From assembly GCA_019057815.1 (NCBI GenBank), contig JAHLWR010000001.1:86001-150000 (forward strand): a stretch of DNA of 64,000 bases. The letters run 5' to 3'. Under the pieces are notes generated by a model. The model had not been told where the DNA came from. It did no database searches and saw only the letters and a list, made by a program, of their open reading frames with translations. Of the stretch, positions 1-8,314 are shown piece after piece. Source of the DNA: Candidatus Heimdallarchaeota archaeon. GTDB taxonomy: Archaea; Asgardarchaeota; Heimdallarchaeia; Heimdallarchaeales; Heimdallarchaeaceae. The position numbers and the translations under genes are program-made. Numbering within the stretch: position 1 is the first letter of the stretch; every line of letters starts with the position of its first letter.

Positions 1-132
1 AGTTTTACCTGCTCCATTTGGTCCCAATAATCCAGTAATTCCACTCTGAATGGTTGTATTAACTTGATTAAGACCTACAACTTTTCCATAGAAACGGGAT
101 AAATCGACAGCCTCTATTATATTTGCACACAT
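1..132 (-). CDS. ABC transporter ATP-binding protein, N-terminal part only
   Basis: The first 44 codons of an ABC ATPase, which runs off the left edge. The start chosen is the ATG whose first codon ends at 132 (MCANIIEAVDLS), because it is in frame with a complete Walker A motif (GPNGAGKT) at the edge. An ATG five bases further upstream meets a stop after six codons. It follows the permease gene by 11 bases on the same strand, and a GGTGA-like ribosome site overlaps the permease end. Together with the upstream permease and a second ATPase this looks like an ABC-2 type export operon. The substrate cannot be told from the sequence. Signature and Walker B motifs lie outside the window. Confidence 0.9.
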   Translation of the reverse strand, partial: MCANIIEAVDLSRFYGKVVGLNQVNTTIQSGITGLLGPNGAGKT

Positions 133-143
133 ATCATTTTCAC

Positions 144-1112
144 CTATTCAGTTAATTCTAGTTTTCTTATTTGTCTAATTAGGATGTAGAGGAAAATCAC
201 TATCAGAATGACAATAAACAGAAAACATATACCTACACTTATGGGGGAAAGGGTAGCTGCAATTTCTTGGGTACTAGCGAAATAATCGGAGGGAGAAACC
301 CCAATTAACCACAGTTGAATGACTTTTAGACAAATTGGTAAACTAAATAAATACCAGAAATCTATACCCAAAACATTCCTCATGATTTGAGAAAATAGAG
401 TCGATAAAGGATTAATTGCTGCTGTTAACATCCCAACATACAATCCACGTTTTGTAATACTTGAGAGAGATAAAACCAATGTCATTATTAAAAAACCATT
501 AATAAGGCCAGATAATAAAGCTGGGAAGTAAACTGAAACAATATCTAATGCAACTTGACTGAACGATCTTTCCATTAAGATTTCCAGTGTAAAGAAGTAC
601 AATGTTGTTGGAACCCAAGTAAAAGAAAGAACATAAATGAAAACTGCACCATATTTTCCAATAACATATTCTGCTTTTCTAATAGGCCTAGAAAGATACA
701 ATGTTATAGAATTGTATTCCCTATCATTAGATATAAGGTTGGATCCTACCCAACCAATTAGAAGAACATCAAAAAAACTAAATTGGGAACCTAACATTGC
801 TGCAAAGACTCGCAGGAAAGCTGTTTTGCCTGCAAAAATAGGAAGGAAGGTTGGTGACATCATTAACCCAAAAAGAGCATCAAAGGAAAGCATAAATGTT
901 ATACCAGAAATCCCGAAGGATATTAATTTAAAAATTCCAATAACTAAAATAGCAATTCGCGCAAAAATTAATAATTTTACAACTCTTGAACCAAGTGCTG
1001 TTTTTGCTTCAACTATTGCAATTGTAAGGACCCTATAAATAGTGCCTTTGAATTTCTTTTCCCATTTTCTATACCCTAAAGAGTAAATCTGAGAAGTGCT
1101 TTCACTTTCCAT
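144..1112 (-). CDS. ABC-2 type transporter permease
   Basis: A 322-aa integral membrane protein with about six hydrophobic segments (near residues 48-80, 100-125, 150-175, 190-220, 225-245 and 290-318). A soluble loop carries the SNLISNDREYNSITLYLSRP stretch (about 124-143), typical of ABC-2 permeases such as the NosY/GldF type, where an 'R..G....Ll..Pi.r..y..gK' pattern precedes the third helix. It lies 11 bases downstream of an ABC ATPase gene and 11 bases upstream of a second one, so it should form the membrane channel of one or two ABC exporters. The substrate is unknown. The family call is firm from topology and context; no finer function can be given. Confidence 0.85.
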   Translation of the reverse strand: MESESTSQIYSLGYRKWEKKFKGTIYRVLTIAIVEAKTALGSRVVKLLIFARIAILVIGIFKLISFGISGITFMLSFDALFGLMMSPTFLPIFAGKTAFLRVFAAMLGSQFSFFDVLLIGWVGSNLISNDREYNSITLYLSRPIRKAEYVIGKYGAVFIYVLSFTWVPTTLYFFTLEILMERSFSQVALDIVSVYFPALLSGLINGFLIMTLVLSLSSITKRGLYVGMLTAAINPLSTLFSQIMRNVLGIDFWYLFSLPICLKVIQLWLIGVSPSDYFASTQEIAATLSPISVGICFLFIVILIVIFLYILIRQIRKLELTE

Positions 1113-1123
1113 TGTTTTCCCTC

Positions 1124-2041
1124 TTATATATCCTGTGATTTCATTAATTCCACAAAGAATTCTTCGAGTGTATAACGTTCTCTTTCTAGAAGCATAAGCT
1201 GAAAATTATTTGCTGCTGCAAGTTTTATTACTTTGGATGGAACATCTGCTTCTCCTTGAATTATCAGTATTTCATCCTTAATTGACACATCCATCATACC
1301 ATTATTAACTAATATTTCATAGAAGGTTTCTGGGTTATTCACCTTAATTTTGTAGAATTCTCTATCTTTGGTTAGGAGATCATTCAAATTGCCATATTTA
1401 ACAAGATGACCTTCTGATAATATTAAAGTGGTTTCACATGTTTCCTCAACATCAGGTAGAATATGAGAGGATAGTAAGATATGTTTACCATTTCGGTTTA
1501 GATCACGTATTAGTTCAAGCATTTCTTCTCTTCCTACTGGATCTAAACCATTAGTAGGCTCGTCTATTAGTAATAAATCGGGATCATGAACAAGAGCTTG
1601 CGCCATCTTTAAACGCTGTATCATACCCGCAGAATATGTTCCAGTCTTTCTGTATCTTTGTTCCTTCAGACCTACATAATCTAAACACTCATGAGCTCGT
1701 TGCATTGCATCTGCTTTTGGCATGCCTACTAAACGACCAAAATATGTACAAACTGATACACCATCCATATCTAGTGGTATGCATTTTGCTTCAGGCATAT
1801 AACCAATTAACTGTCGAATTCTACGCGCATCTTTAGAACTGTTATAGCCCAACACATAGGATTCTCCCTCTGTAATATTCAATAACCCGATTAAACATTT
1901 AATCATAGTGGACTTTCCACTACCATTTGGTCCTAGAATCCCTAAAGTTCCACCATGAAATTCAAAATTTACGGATTCTATACCTTTTATAGGGCCATAG
2001 AATTTTGTTAAATTCTTCGCCTCAATAATAACATCGGGCAT
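1124..2041 (-). CDS. ABC transporter ATP-binding protein
   Basis: A 305-aa ABC ATPase. Visible motifs are Walker A GPNGSGKST (about residues 38-46), a modified signature YSAGMIQRLKMAQAL (about 138-152) and Walker B LLLIDEPTNGLDP (about 157-169), followed by the H-loop SSH. The C-terminal 90 residues form the accessory region common in ABC-2 export ATPases (CcmA/NatA/GldA-like). It energises the permease encoded just downstream; the spacing of 11 bases suggests one transcript. The signature has YSAGM in place of LSGGQ, a tolerated variant. Whether the operon exports a lipid, a drug or a peptide cannot be decided. Confidence 0.92.
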   Translation of the reverse strand: MPDVIIEAKNLTKFYGPIKGIESVNFEFHGGTLGILGPNGSGKSTMIKCLIGLLNITEGESYVLGYNSSKDARRIRQLIGYMPEAKCIPLDMDGVSVCTYFGRLVGMPKADAMQRAHECLDYVGLKEQRYRKTGTYSAGMIQRLKMAQALVHDPDLLLIDEPTNGLDPVGREEMLELIRDLNRNGKHILLSSHILPDVEETCETTLILSEGHLVKYGNLNDLLTKDREFYKIKVNNPETFYEILVNNGMMDVSIKDEILIIQGEADVPSKVIKLAAANNFQLMLLERERYTLEEFFVELMKSQDI

Positions 2042-2140
2042 AAGACTTACTCTCTTGAGTTTGTACTCCGACTATTATAAAGCTAATTGTTTTTTATCTC
2101 AAAAATGTATGACTCTAGGAAAATTTGTTTTATCGACACA

Positions 2141-2150
2141 TTTTATAAAG
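2141..2150 (+). promoter_or_regulatory. TATA-box promoter of the Nfu-type gene
   Basis: TTTTATAAAG lies 44-53 bases upstream of the ATG at 2194, in the gap between divergent genes. Archaeal initiation about 25 bases downstream would give a leader of roughly 20-25 bases containing the purine-rich AAAAGGGATT ribosome site. No other promoter-like element in this 150-base gap is as clear. Confidence 0.5.
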
Positions 2151-2193
2151 CTTGGAACAGAGTTGGTATTAGAAAATTAGAAAAGGGATTATC

Positions 2194-2442
2194 ATGAAAG
2201 ATAAGATCCAAGAAGTATTAAACGAGATTAGAGTTGCTCTTCAACAAGATGGTGGAGATATAGAGTTAGTGGGTGTTGACGAAAATACAGGTGTTGTTAG
2301 AGTAGAGTTACAAGGCAGATGTAGAGGGTGCCCCTATAGTCAGATGACACTCACAGGCTATGTGGAGAAGGTTCTGAAAGAACGAGTCCCAGAAGTTACT
2401 GAAGTTTTAAATGTAAACTTAGAATCCATGAAAACTTCCTAG
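2194..2442 (+). CDS. NifU C-terminal-domain (Nfu-type) iron-sulfur cluster carrier
   Basis: An 82-aa protein made only of the NifU C-terminal domain. It has the signature C-x2-C (Cys43 and Cys46 in GRCRGCPYSQMTL) and the family pattern of an N-terminal helix, then DGGDIELV, then the cysteine pair. Nfu proteins bind a [4Fe-4S] cluster through this pair across a dimer and pass it to apo-enzymes in the cytosol. The length equals that of stand-alone archaeal and bacterial Nfu proteins. It is divergent from the ABC operon and followed by a TPR protein 55 bases downstream, with no functional link visible. Purine enzymes of the PurF type can carry Fe-S clusters, but a connection here would be speculation. 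Confidence 0.92.
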   Translation: MKDKIQEVLNEIRVALQQDGGDIELVGVDENTGVVRVELQGRCRGCPYSQMTLTGYVEKVLKERVPEVTEVLNVNLESMKTS

Positions 2443-2497
2443 ATTTCTATGCAAAACGTTTTTATTTCGTTTTTTCTAATAGTAAAAAGGATTAATC

Positions 2498-5044
2498 ATG
2501 GTTTCTACAATTCCTCCGGAGATAGCGGTCCACCAAAACCGAATCAGCCCTGAGCTCAGAGATTTTATTGCTCAAACTTTAGGGATGAAAATAACACCTA
2601 AACCCGTTACACAATTGATTAAAACTCTTTGGAATATCATTGATGACCCAGTTTATGAAACGGATGAGGAACTCAAGTATTTAGCAAGTAAACTTGGCGT
2701 TATTACGGGAAATTATGATTTATCGATCAAATGTATCTCTGATTCAAATGTTGGCACCAAAGTTTGGGGAAGTGTTGGTCTTTTTGAGATAGGACAAGTC
2801 GACCAAGCATTCAGAGGTTTATTTGAGGTCTTAGAAGATGAAAATACAGATGTTGTTCCCCTCATTGAAGCTTTATTTTGGATAATTTATCTTAAAACAT
2901 TGATTGGTGATACAGAAGAACTAGAGAACTTTAAGGAATTATTACAATTACTTTTTGAAGAGAAAAAAACGATGTTAATTCCTGTTCAGTTACGTGAACT
3001 CAAGAATTTCGCAGATGGACTAGTCGATCTCTATTCTTCGAATAGCGTCTCTGGTATCAAGAAAATAGAAGAATTTTATCAAAATCGAAAAGAAGCAAAG
3101 GATCAATATTGGCTACTACTTTCTCTTCTAGTAATGGGAGAACAAAAACTTGATACATCTGATTTTAAAGTTGCAGAAGAGATTTATAAAGAATCTTCGA
3201 TTCTAGCTTCTAATCTTGCAAACATTACTTTGACAGAGGCAGCTCAGATAGGTACTGCTAATGTTTTTTATCTAAAAGGGTTATTAAAACATGGGAATGT
3301 TATAACTGCAAAAATAATAGACAAACTTCAAGGGCAATCTCACTATTATTCAGGAAAAGCTCACTTCATACGGGGTAAATTACTAGCAAAACTAGGACAG
3401 CACTCATCTGCAAGGAATCACTTTTTTGAATCAAATCGTTTAGCTGAGAGATATGGTGACCATAATAAGGAATTTTTATCACTACTAGCCATAGCAGACA
3501 ACTACTCCAATTTGGATGAAATGGATAAAGCAGAGGAGTTATATGAGAAAGCTTACACGCAAGTAGTCAATATTTCAAACAAAAAGCAATTTACTAAAGC
3601 TTTGACCCAACTAGTTATTGGTGATTACAAACAAGAAAAATACGAAAGAGCGTTTAGAAGAATAGATCAAATTGAAACGCTTTCCGAAGAAATATTATAC
3701 CAAAAGGGGAAAACAGATGCTTTGAGATTACGTGCTCAAATAGCTATATTAAGGAATCAAGATCTAGACAAACAAATAAACGTTTTAAAAGCGTGTCAAG
3801 TCCTTTATACAGAAATTAGAGACGAAGAAAATGATGCAGGTTGTTCTATACTGATTGCAGATGCATATAGAAAATCTGGTCGAAATGAAGAAGCTGCAAA
3901 GCATCTAGAGGAAGCTAAAAATTTCTATCTAACAGTACATGATAACATGAAAATCGCACAAATTAAAGAACTTCAATCTACATTCGATGTCAAAGAGGGA
4001 AGATACGATGAAGCTTTAGTTAAATTAAGAGCAGCATACAGCCACTATTCTGACATCTTTGATCGCACTATGAGAGCTAGATGTTTACGAAGAATTGCAG
4101 ATATATTAGTACTAAAAGCTAGTTTTGTAGACGGTATAGACCGCTATGAAAAAGTAAGGAACAGTTTAATAGACTTCAAGAAAGGCACCGAATCAGCGAT
4201 TATTAATTTAAATGAAGCAAGAGTCATTCACATTACTGAAAAAAGCAATAAGAGTCTCAAATATTTTGAAGATGCGGAAAAATACGCGAAGGATAATAAG
4301 TTAACACAAATGGTGTTTAAAATTTATACTGAAAAAGCATATTCTTTAGCGTTACGCGGAAATAAAAATAAATTAAAAGAAATAAAGGAAGAAATTGACC
4401 AACTAGAAGGAATAGAAGATAAAACTAAAAAAACTTGGAATAATTTCCTAACATCTACAAACCTAATTCAAGAAGAAGAATATCAAGAAGCATATGAATT
4501 ATTACTTCAGATCCTACATGATTCTTTAGAAAAAGACAGTTTAATGCCTTTGGGAATTCTTTTTAGTATTCTAAGAATACTTATGACAATTAATAGATTA
4601 GATATTGATGATTTCACTGTTGAAGAAGTCAACAATTATTTAGGATTAACGAAAAGTTTGGTTGCGGAAACAAACTTCTTCTATCTCCAAGGCTTAGTGA
4701 GCTTAATTGAAATAGTTTTGCAATATATAACATCTAAAAACCAAAATATTGCTGAAACAATTGTTCAAGCTTCAACATTTTTTGCAAGTACTGGTATGGA
4801 AAAATTCAGCACAAAATTACTGATTTTGCAATATAACATCAGTGTTTGGGAAGACAACGTCGATAAAAGAATCAAGCAAATACTTGGGTCACCAAAACCG
4901 TATGATTCTCCATTTGAAGCTTTATATGAGTTAGTTGACCAAGCGAGATTCTCTTTGTTTATTGAAAGAATAAGAACAACTGAAAATGATTTTGTACAAG
5001 AACTGAGCTTTGTGAGTAAAAAACAGAAAACTAATCTCTCCTAA
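2498..5044 (+). CDS. Large tetratricopeptide-repeat (TPR) protein
   Basis: An 848-aa soluble protein built almost wholly of helical TPR-like repeats. Recognisable units include stretches around residues 285-320 (GKAHFIRGKLLAKLGQHSSA), 330-350, 455-480 (ILIADAYRKSGRNEEAAKHL) and 495-520. I see no signal peptide and no membrane segment. The N-terminal 150 residues are helical and not obviously TPR. TPR superhelices serve as protein-protein scaffolds; the partner cannot be inferred. The start ATG is preceded by an AAAAAGGATT ribosome site. The 3' end faces the purD end with only six bases between them, so the two transcripts converge. A second TPR protein is at 29815. Confidence 0.85.
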   Translation: MVSTIPPEIAVHQNRISPELRDFIAQTLGMKITPKPVTQLIKTLWNIIDDPVYETDEELKYLASKLGVITGNYDLSIKCISDSNVGTKVWGSVGLFEIGQVDQAFRGLFEVLEDENTDVVPLIEALFWIIYLKTLIGDTEELENFKELLQLLFEEKKTMLIPVQLRELKNFADGLVDLYSSNSVSGIKKIEEFYQNRKEAKDQYWLLLSLLVMGEQKLDTSDFKVAEEIYKESSILASNLANITLTEAAQIGTANVFYLKGLLKHGNVITAKIIDKLQGQSHYYSGKAHFIRGKLLAKLGQHSSARNHFFESNRLAERYGDHNKEFLSLLAIADNYSNLDEMDKAEELYEKAYTQVVNISNKKQFTKALTQLVIGDYKQEKYERAFRRIDQIETLSEEILYQKGKTDALRLRAQIAILRNQDLDKQINVLKACQVLYTEIRDEENDAGCSILIADAYRKSGRNEEAAKHLEEAKNFYLTVHDNMKIAQIKELQSTFDVKEGRYDEALVKLRAAYSHYSDIFDRTMRARCLRRIADILVLKASFVDGIDRYEKVRNSLIDFKKGTESAIINLNEARVIHITEKSNKSLKYFEDAEKYAKDNKLTQMVFKIYTEKAYSLALRGNKNKLKEIKEEIDQLEGIEDKTKKTWNNFLTSTNLIQEEEYQEAYELLLQILHDSLEKDSLMPLGILFSILRILMTINRLDIDDFTVEEVNNYLGLTKSLVAETNFFYLQGLVSLIEIVLQYITSKNQNIAETIVQASTFFASTGMEKFSTKLLILQYNISVWEDNVDKRIKQILGSPKPYDSPFEALYELVDQARFSLFIERIRTTENDFVQELSFVSKKQKTNLS

Positions 5045-5050
5045 ACTTTT

Positions 5051-6301
5051 TCAAAATAGACCAATATCTTTTCTATGAAACAGTTTTCCTTTGATTTTTG
5101 GAATATCTGCCATGACACTCTCACGTGCATCTTGTAATGTCGTTCCTGTTCCAACCACTGCGATAGCTCTACTCTTTGTGGTTAATATTTGATTATCACG
5201 TCTGTATACTGATGCATAATATAAATCATAATTTTGTGAATCTTTAACTTCAATAAATTGATTTTCCAATGGTTTAGTGGGATATCCTTCAGGAACCAAG
5301 TACACACATGAAGTAGCTAAAGGAGAGAATGCTACATTTTTCAAGTTTTGATCAATCATACTCAAACATACACTGTTAAAACCTGTTTCTTGAATTTTTA
5401 AAACATTTAATGCCTCAGGATCACCAAATCTAGCATTAAACTCTACTAAGAAAATCCCATTGTCTGTCTTCATAAATTGTCCATACAAGACTCCTATATA
5501 TGAAAAACCAGTCTTTTTATGAATTATTTCAACAACTTTCTTCATAATTTTGAGTGCTGAAACTGTATCCGCACTGGACAAATATGACAAAGAATGTGAT
5601 GGTAAGGAATATGAACCCATACTTCCAGTATTTGCTCCTTTATCACCATCAAATGCTCTTTTATAATCTTTAACAAGTGGCATTGGAATCAAAGTTTTTC
5701 CATCAGTATAGGTTTGAAGAGAAAATTCTTTTCCCATCAGTTTTTCTTCAATTATAAACTGTGATTGTTGCTTTTGAAGGATTTCAACGTAATCTTTAGC
5801 TTGATCATAATTTGAAAAATGATCACCATATACTCTCACTCCTTTCCCACCTGTCAGACCATCAGGTTTAATCGCTATCTCTATTCCAAACTCTTTTATC
5901 GCATTTTTAAAATCATCTAGTGAGCTACAAATCCTGTATTTTGGATTACCTGGAAGGTTATTTTCGTCTAGTAACTTTCTCGCATAAATTTTACTTGATT
6001 CGATTTGAGATACGACCTTTCTAGGACTACAGGTTGGTATATCTAGTTTCTCCTCAAGATAATCTGCTATACCCTCTGCTAAAGGTTGTTCAGGTCCAAC
6101 TATAGCATAGTCTACTGATTTAAAATTGTCCAACTTTTTGAAATCGTTCAAATTACCTATCAAGAACTTTTGCGATAAATCAGCAATTCCTGGATTTTCT
6201 TTTGACATATAAGAGAATAAGATACCATTATCTTCTACAATTTTTTTGGCTATTGCATGTTCCCTTGCCCCATTTCCAACAAGTAATACTTTGTAAGACA
6301 T
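5051..6301 (-). CDS. purD: Phosphoribosylamine-glycine ligase (GAR synthetase)
   Basis: A 416-aa ATP-grasp enzyme joining phosphoribosylamine and glycine to give GAR, step 2 of purine synthesis. Visible are the N-terminal domain start (KVLLVGNGAREHAIA), the ATP-grasp lysine loop (IAIKPDGLTGGKGVRVYGD, about residues 140-158), TGSMGSYS (about 226-233) and the metal-binding segment LVEFNARFGDPEA (about 283-295), which is diagnostic for PurD. Length is near the usual 420-430. It is the last gene of the purine operon, three bases after purF. The C-terminal domain is complete. No competing assignment is plausible. Confidence 0.97.
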   Translation of the reverse strand: MSYKVLLVGNGAREHAIAKKIVEDNGILFSYMSKENPGIADLSQKFLIGNLNDFKKLDNFKSVDYAIVGPEQPLAEGIADYLEEKLDIPTCSPRKVVSQIESSKIYARKLLDENNLPGNPKYRICSSLDDFKNAIKEFGIEIAIKPDGLTGGKGVRVYGDHFSNYDQAKDYVEILQKQQSQFIIEEKLMGKEFSLQTYTDGKTLIPMPLVKDYKRAFDGDKGANTGSMGSYSLPSHSLSYLSSADTVSALKIMKKVVEIIHKKTGFSYIGVLYGQFMKTDNGIFLVEFNARFGDPEALNVLKIQETGFNSVCLSMIDQNLKNVAFSPLATSCVYLVPEGYPTKPLENQFIEVKDSQNYDLYYASVYRRDNQILTTKSRAIAVVGTGTTLQDARESVMADIPKIKGKLFHRKDIGLF

Positions 6302-6304
6302 TTC

Positions 6305-7702
6305 TTATCCCTCTTCATAATGGCTTCTATTTATTATTTCACCATTCAAATACTTGATCCGAAGCTCCGCAGCGAATTGTGTAGGATAACTTCCAGATAA
6401 ACATGCTGTGCATAAATCATTAATCCCAATTGATTTTTTTAGCGATTCTATTTTTTGATAATATAAATTATCGACATCTAATATTTCCTTGATTTGCTTC
6501 AAAGTATTTCCAGAAGCTATTACTTCTTCATCAGATGGGAAATCAATTCCATAGTAACATGCAAAACGTATAGCTGGACATGTAATAGCGAAGTGAATTT
6601 GATCTACACCTAAAGAGCGTAAATCGCGTATTATTTTCTGACTAGTTAGTCCCCTTACTATTGAATCATCAACAAGTAGAATCTTCTTTCCTTTAATGTA
6701 TGAAGGTATATAGAGGTACTTTCTTTTTGCGGCGTTTGTTCTCTCTTTTTCGCTCTTCATGATAAAAGTTCTTTGTAAATATCGGTTTTTTATAATTGCT
6801 TCCCTAACAGGTATGTTCAACTCCTCAGAAAGACCTTGAGTAGCTGGTCTAGATGTGTCAGGGACTGGGATAATATAATCTATCTCAATATCATCTTGTT
6901 GGATTCTATGGGAGAGTTCCCTACCAAGTGATAACCTGATATCATATACCAATTGTTTCTCAATAACTGAACATGGGTTTGCAAAGTAAACATATTCAAA
7001 CATGCAGTGAGCGTGATCAGCATTGCAAAGTTGAGCTCGTTCAAGTGAATTTTCTGAAAAAATAATTAGCTCTCCTGGTTTAACATCATCAAATTCCGTT
7101 ATACCCATATTCTGGAGAACCACACTCTCTGAAGCAATTACAGTTAGAGAACCATTTTTCCCTATCACAAGAGGACGAATCCCTTTAGGATCTCTGAAAG
7201 TGAACAAGGTTTTTCCAAGTAATCCAATAATTGAATAGCTCCCATCAATGCTATCTATAAAATCTTTAACGGATAATTTGATATCTCCTTTGTTTCTATC
7301 AAGTAGATCCCCTAGAAAATCTGCAATAAAATTGGCATCACTTTCATACTTCCTTGAGGTTAGTTGAGAGAGATTGGTTGTATTGCCATTATGAACAATA
7401 ACTAAAGTGCCATATTTACTTTTCACGGAAAAAGGTTGAGCGAAATTATCAACATTCGTGAAATTAGTTCTAGTCCCAAAAGTAGGGTACCTGGTAGAAC
7501 CTAAGAGAAAAATAGCTTTTTCATCTTCACTAACTTTCAATAAATCAGGATAAGCATCAATCTTACTAATAGATAATTTGTTGTCATTTTCTGAAATCCA
7601 AGCTAAGCCACTTGCATCTTGTCCTCTATGAGTTAACATTTGGAGTAGAATTTTACCTTGCTCAAGCGTTGTTTCACCTTTAACTCCTAGAACACCACAC
7701 AT
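6305..7702 (-). CDS. purF: Amidophosphoribosyltransferase (glutamine PRPP amidotransferase)
   Basis: A 465-aa enzyme for the first committed purine step, PRPP plus glutamine to phosphoribosylamine. Cys2 directly after the initiator Met (MCGVLGVKGE) is the glutaminase nucleophile, so no propeptide is present. The N-terminal Ntn glutaminase domain spans about 1-225. The phosphoribosyltransferase domain carries the PRPP loop ILLVDDSIVRGLTS (about 341-354). Late cysteines (about C244, C372, C430, C433, the last two in LCTACLSGSYPTQF) match the pattern of the Fe-S type of PurF. It sits two bases from purN and three from purD in the operon. Confidence 0.97.
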   Translation of the reverse strand: MCGVLGVKGETTLEQGKILLQMLTHRGQDASGLAWISENDNKLSISKIDAYPDLLKVSEDEKAIFLLGSTRYPTFGTRTNFTNVDNFAQPFSVKSKYGTLVIVHNGNTTNLSQLTSRKYESDANFIADFLGDLLDRNKGDIKLSVKDFIDSIDGSYSIIGLLGKTLFTFRDPKGIRPLVIGKNGSLTVIASESVVLQNMGITEFDDVKPGELIIFSENSLERAQLCNADHAHCMFEYVYFANPCSVIEKQLVYDIRLSLGRELSHRIQQDDIEIDYIIPVPDTSRPATQGLSEELNIPVREAIIKNRYLQRTFIMKSEKERTNAAKRKYLYIPSYIKGKKILLVDDSIVRGLTSQKIIRDLRSLGVDQIHFAITCPAIRFACYYGIDFPSDEEVIASGNTLKQIKEILDVDNLYYQKIESLKKSIGINDLCTACLSGSYPTQFAAELRIKYLNGEIINRSHYEEG

Positions 7703-7704
7703 TA

Positions 7705-8310
7705 TTATTCCTCAACAATTATTTTTCGTTCTTTTATGCTTATTTTACCTTCAGAAATCAGTTTTAATGCAAGGGGTAATATCTCATGTTCGTGTTTTAG
7801 AATTTTCTGAGATAAAGATTCCTCTGTATCGTCGTTACTAATTTCTACCGCTCTCTGTAGTATTATAGGACCATAATCCACTTCCTCACTTGCAAAATGG
7901 ACAGTACATCCAGAGATTTTGGATCCATGATTGAGAGCTTGTTTTTGTGCTTTTAAACCTGGAAAAGCGGGAAGGAGAGAAGGATGAATGTTTACAATTC
8001 TATTAATGAATGTATTTACAAAGAAAGGAGTAAGGATTCTCATAAATCCAGCTAATACTATGAGATCGATATCATGTTTGTGCAATACTTTTACCAATTG
8101 ATTATCATATTCTTCTCTGGAATTATAGGAATTTGATTCAAGAATGATAGCTTTTTTATTATATTCCTTAGAATATTTCAAACCTTCAGCATCTCGTTTA
8201 TCTGAAATAATAAGACTAACTATTGCTTTACCAAGAGAACCTTTTCGTTCAGATTCCAGTATAGATTTAAGGTTTGAGCCTCTTCCTGATATTAATACTG
8301 CTAGTCTCAT
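7705..8310 (-). CDS. purN: Phosphoribosylglycinamide formyltransferase, folate-dependent
   Basis: A 201-aa GAR transformylase that converts GAR to FGAR with 10-formyl-tetrahydrofolate. Visible are the N-terminal SGRGSNLKSIL loop (about 8-18), LAGFMRIL (about 87-94), and the signature NIHPSLLPAFPGLKAQKQAL with the catalytic Asn-His pair, followed by GCTVHFASEEVDYGPII containing the catalytic Asp. Length equals the family norm. It lies four bases after purBM and two before purF. Use of PurN rather than the formate-dependent PurT implies a folate-type C1 carrier in this cell, which agrees with the glycine cleavage genes further on. Confidence 0.97.
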   Translation of the reverse strand: MRLAVLISGRGSNLKSILESERKGSLGKAIVSLIISDKRDAEGLKYSKEYNKKAIILESNSYNSREEYDNQLVKVLHKHDIDLIVLAGFMRILTPFFVNTFINRIVNIHPSLLPAFPGLKAQKQALNHGSKISGCTVHFASEEVDYGPIILQRAVEISNDDTEESLSQKILKHEHEILPLALKLISEGKISIKERKIIVEE

Positions 8311-8314
8311 TAAA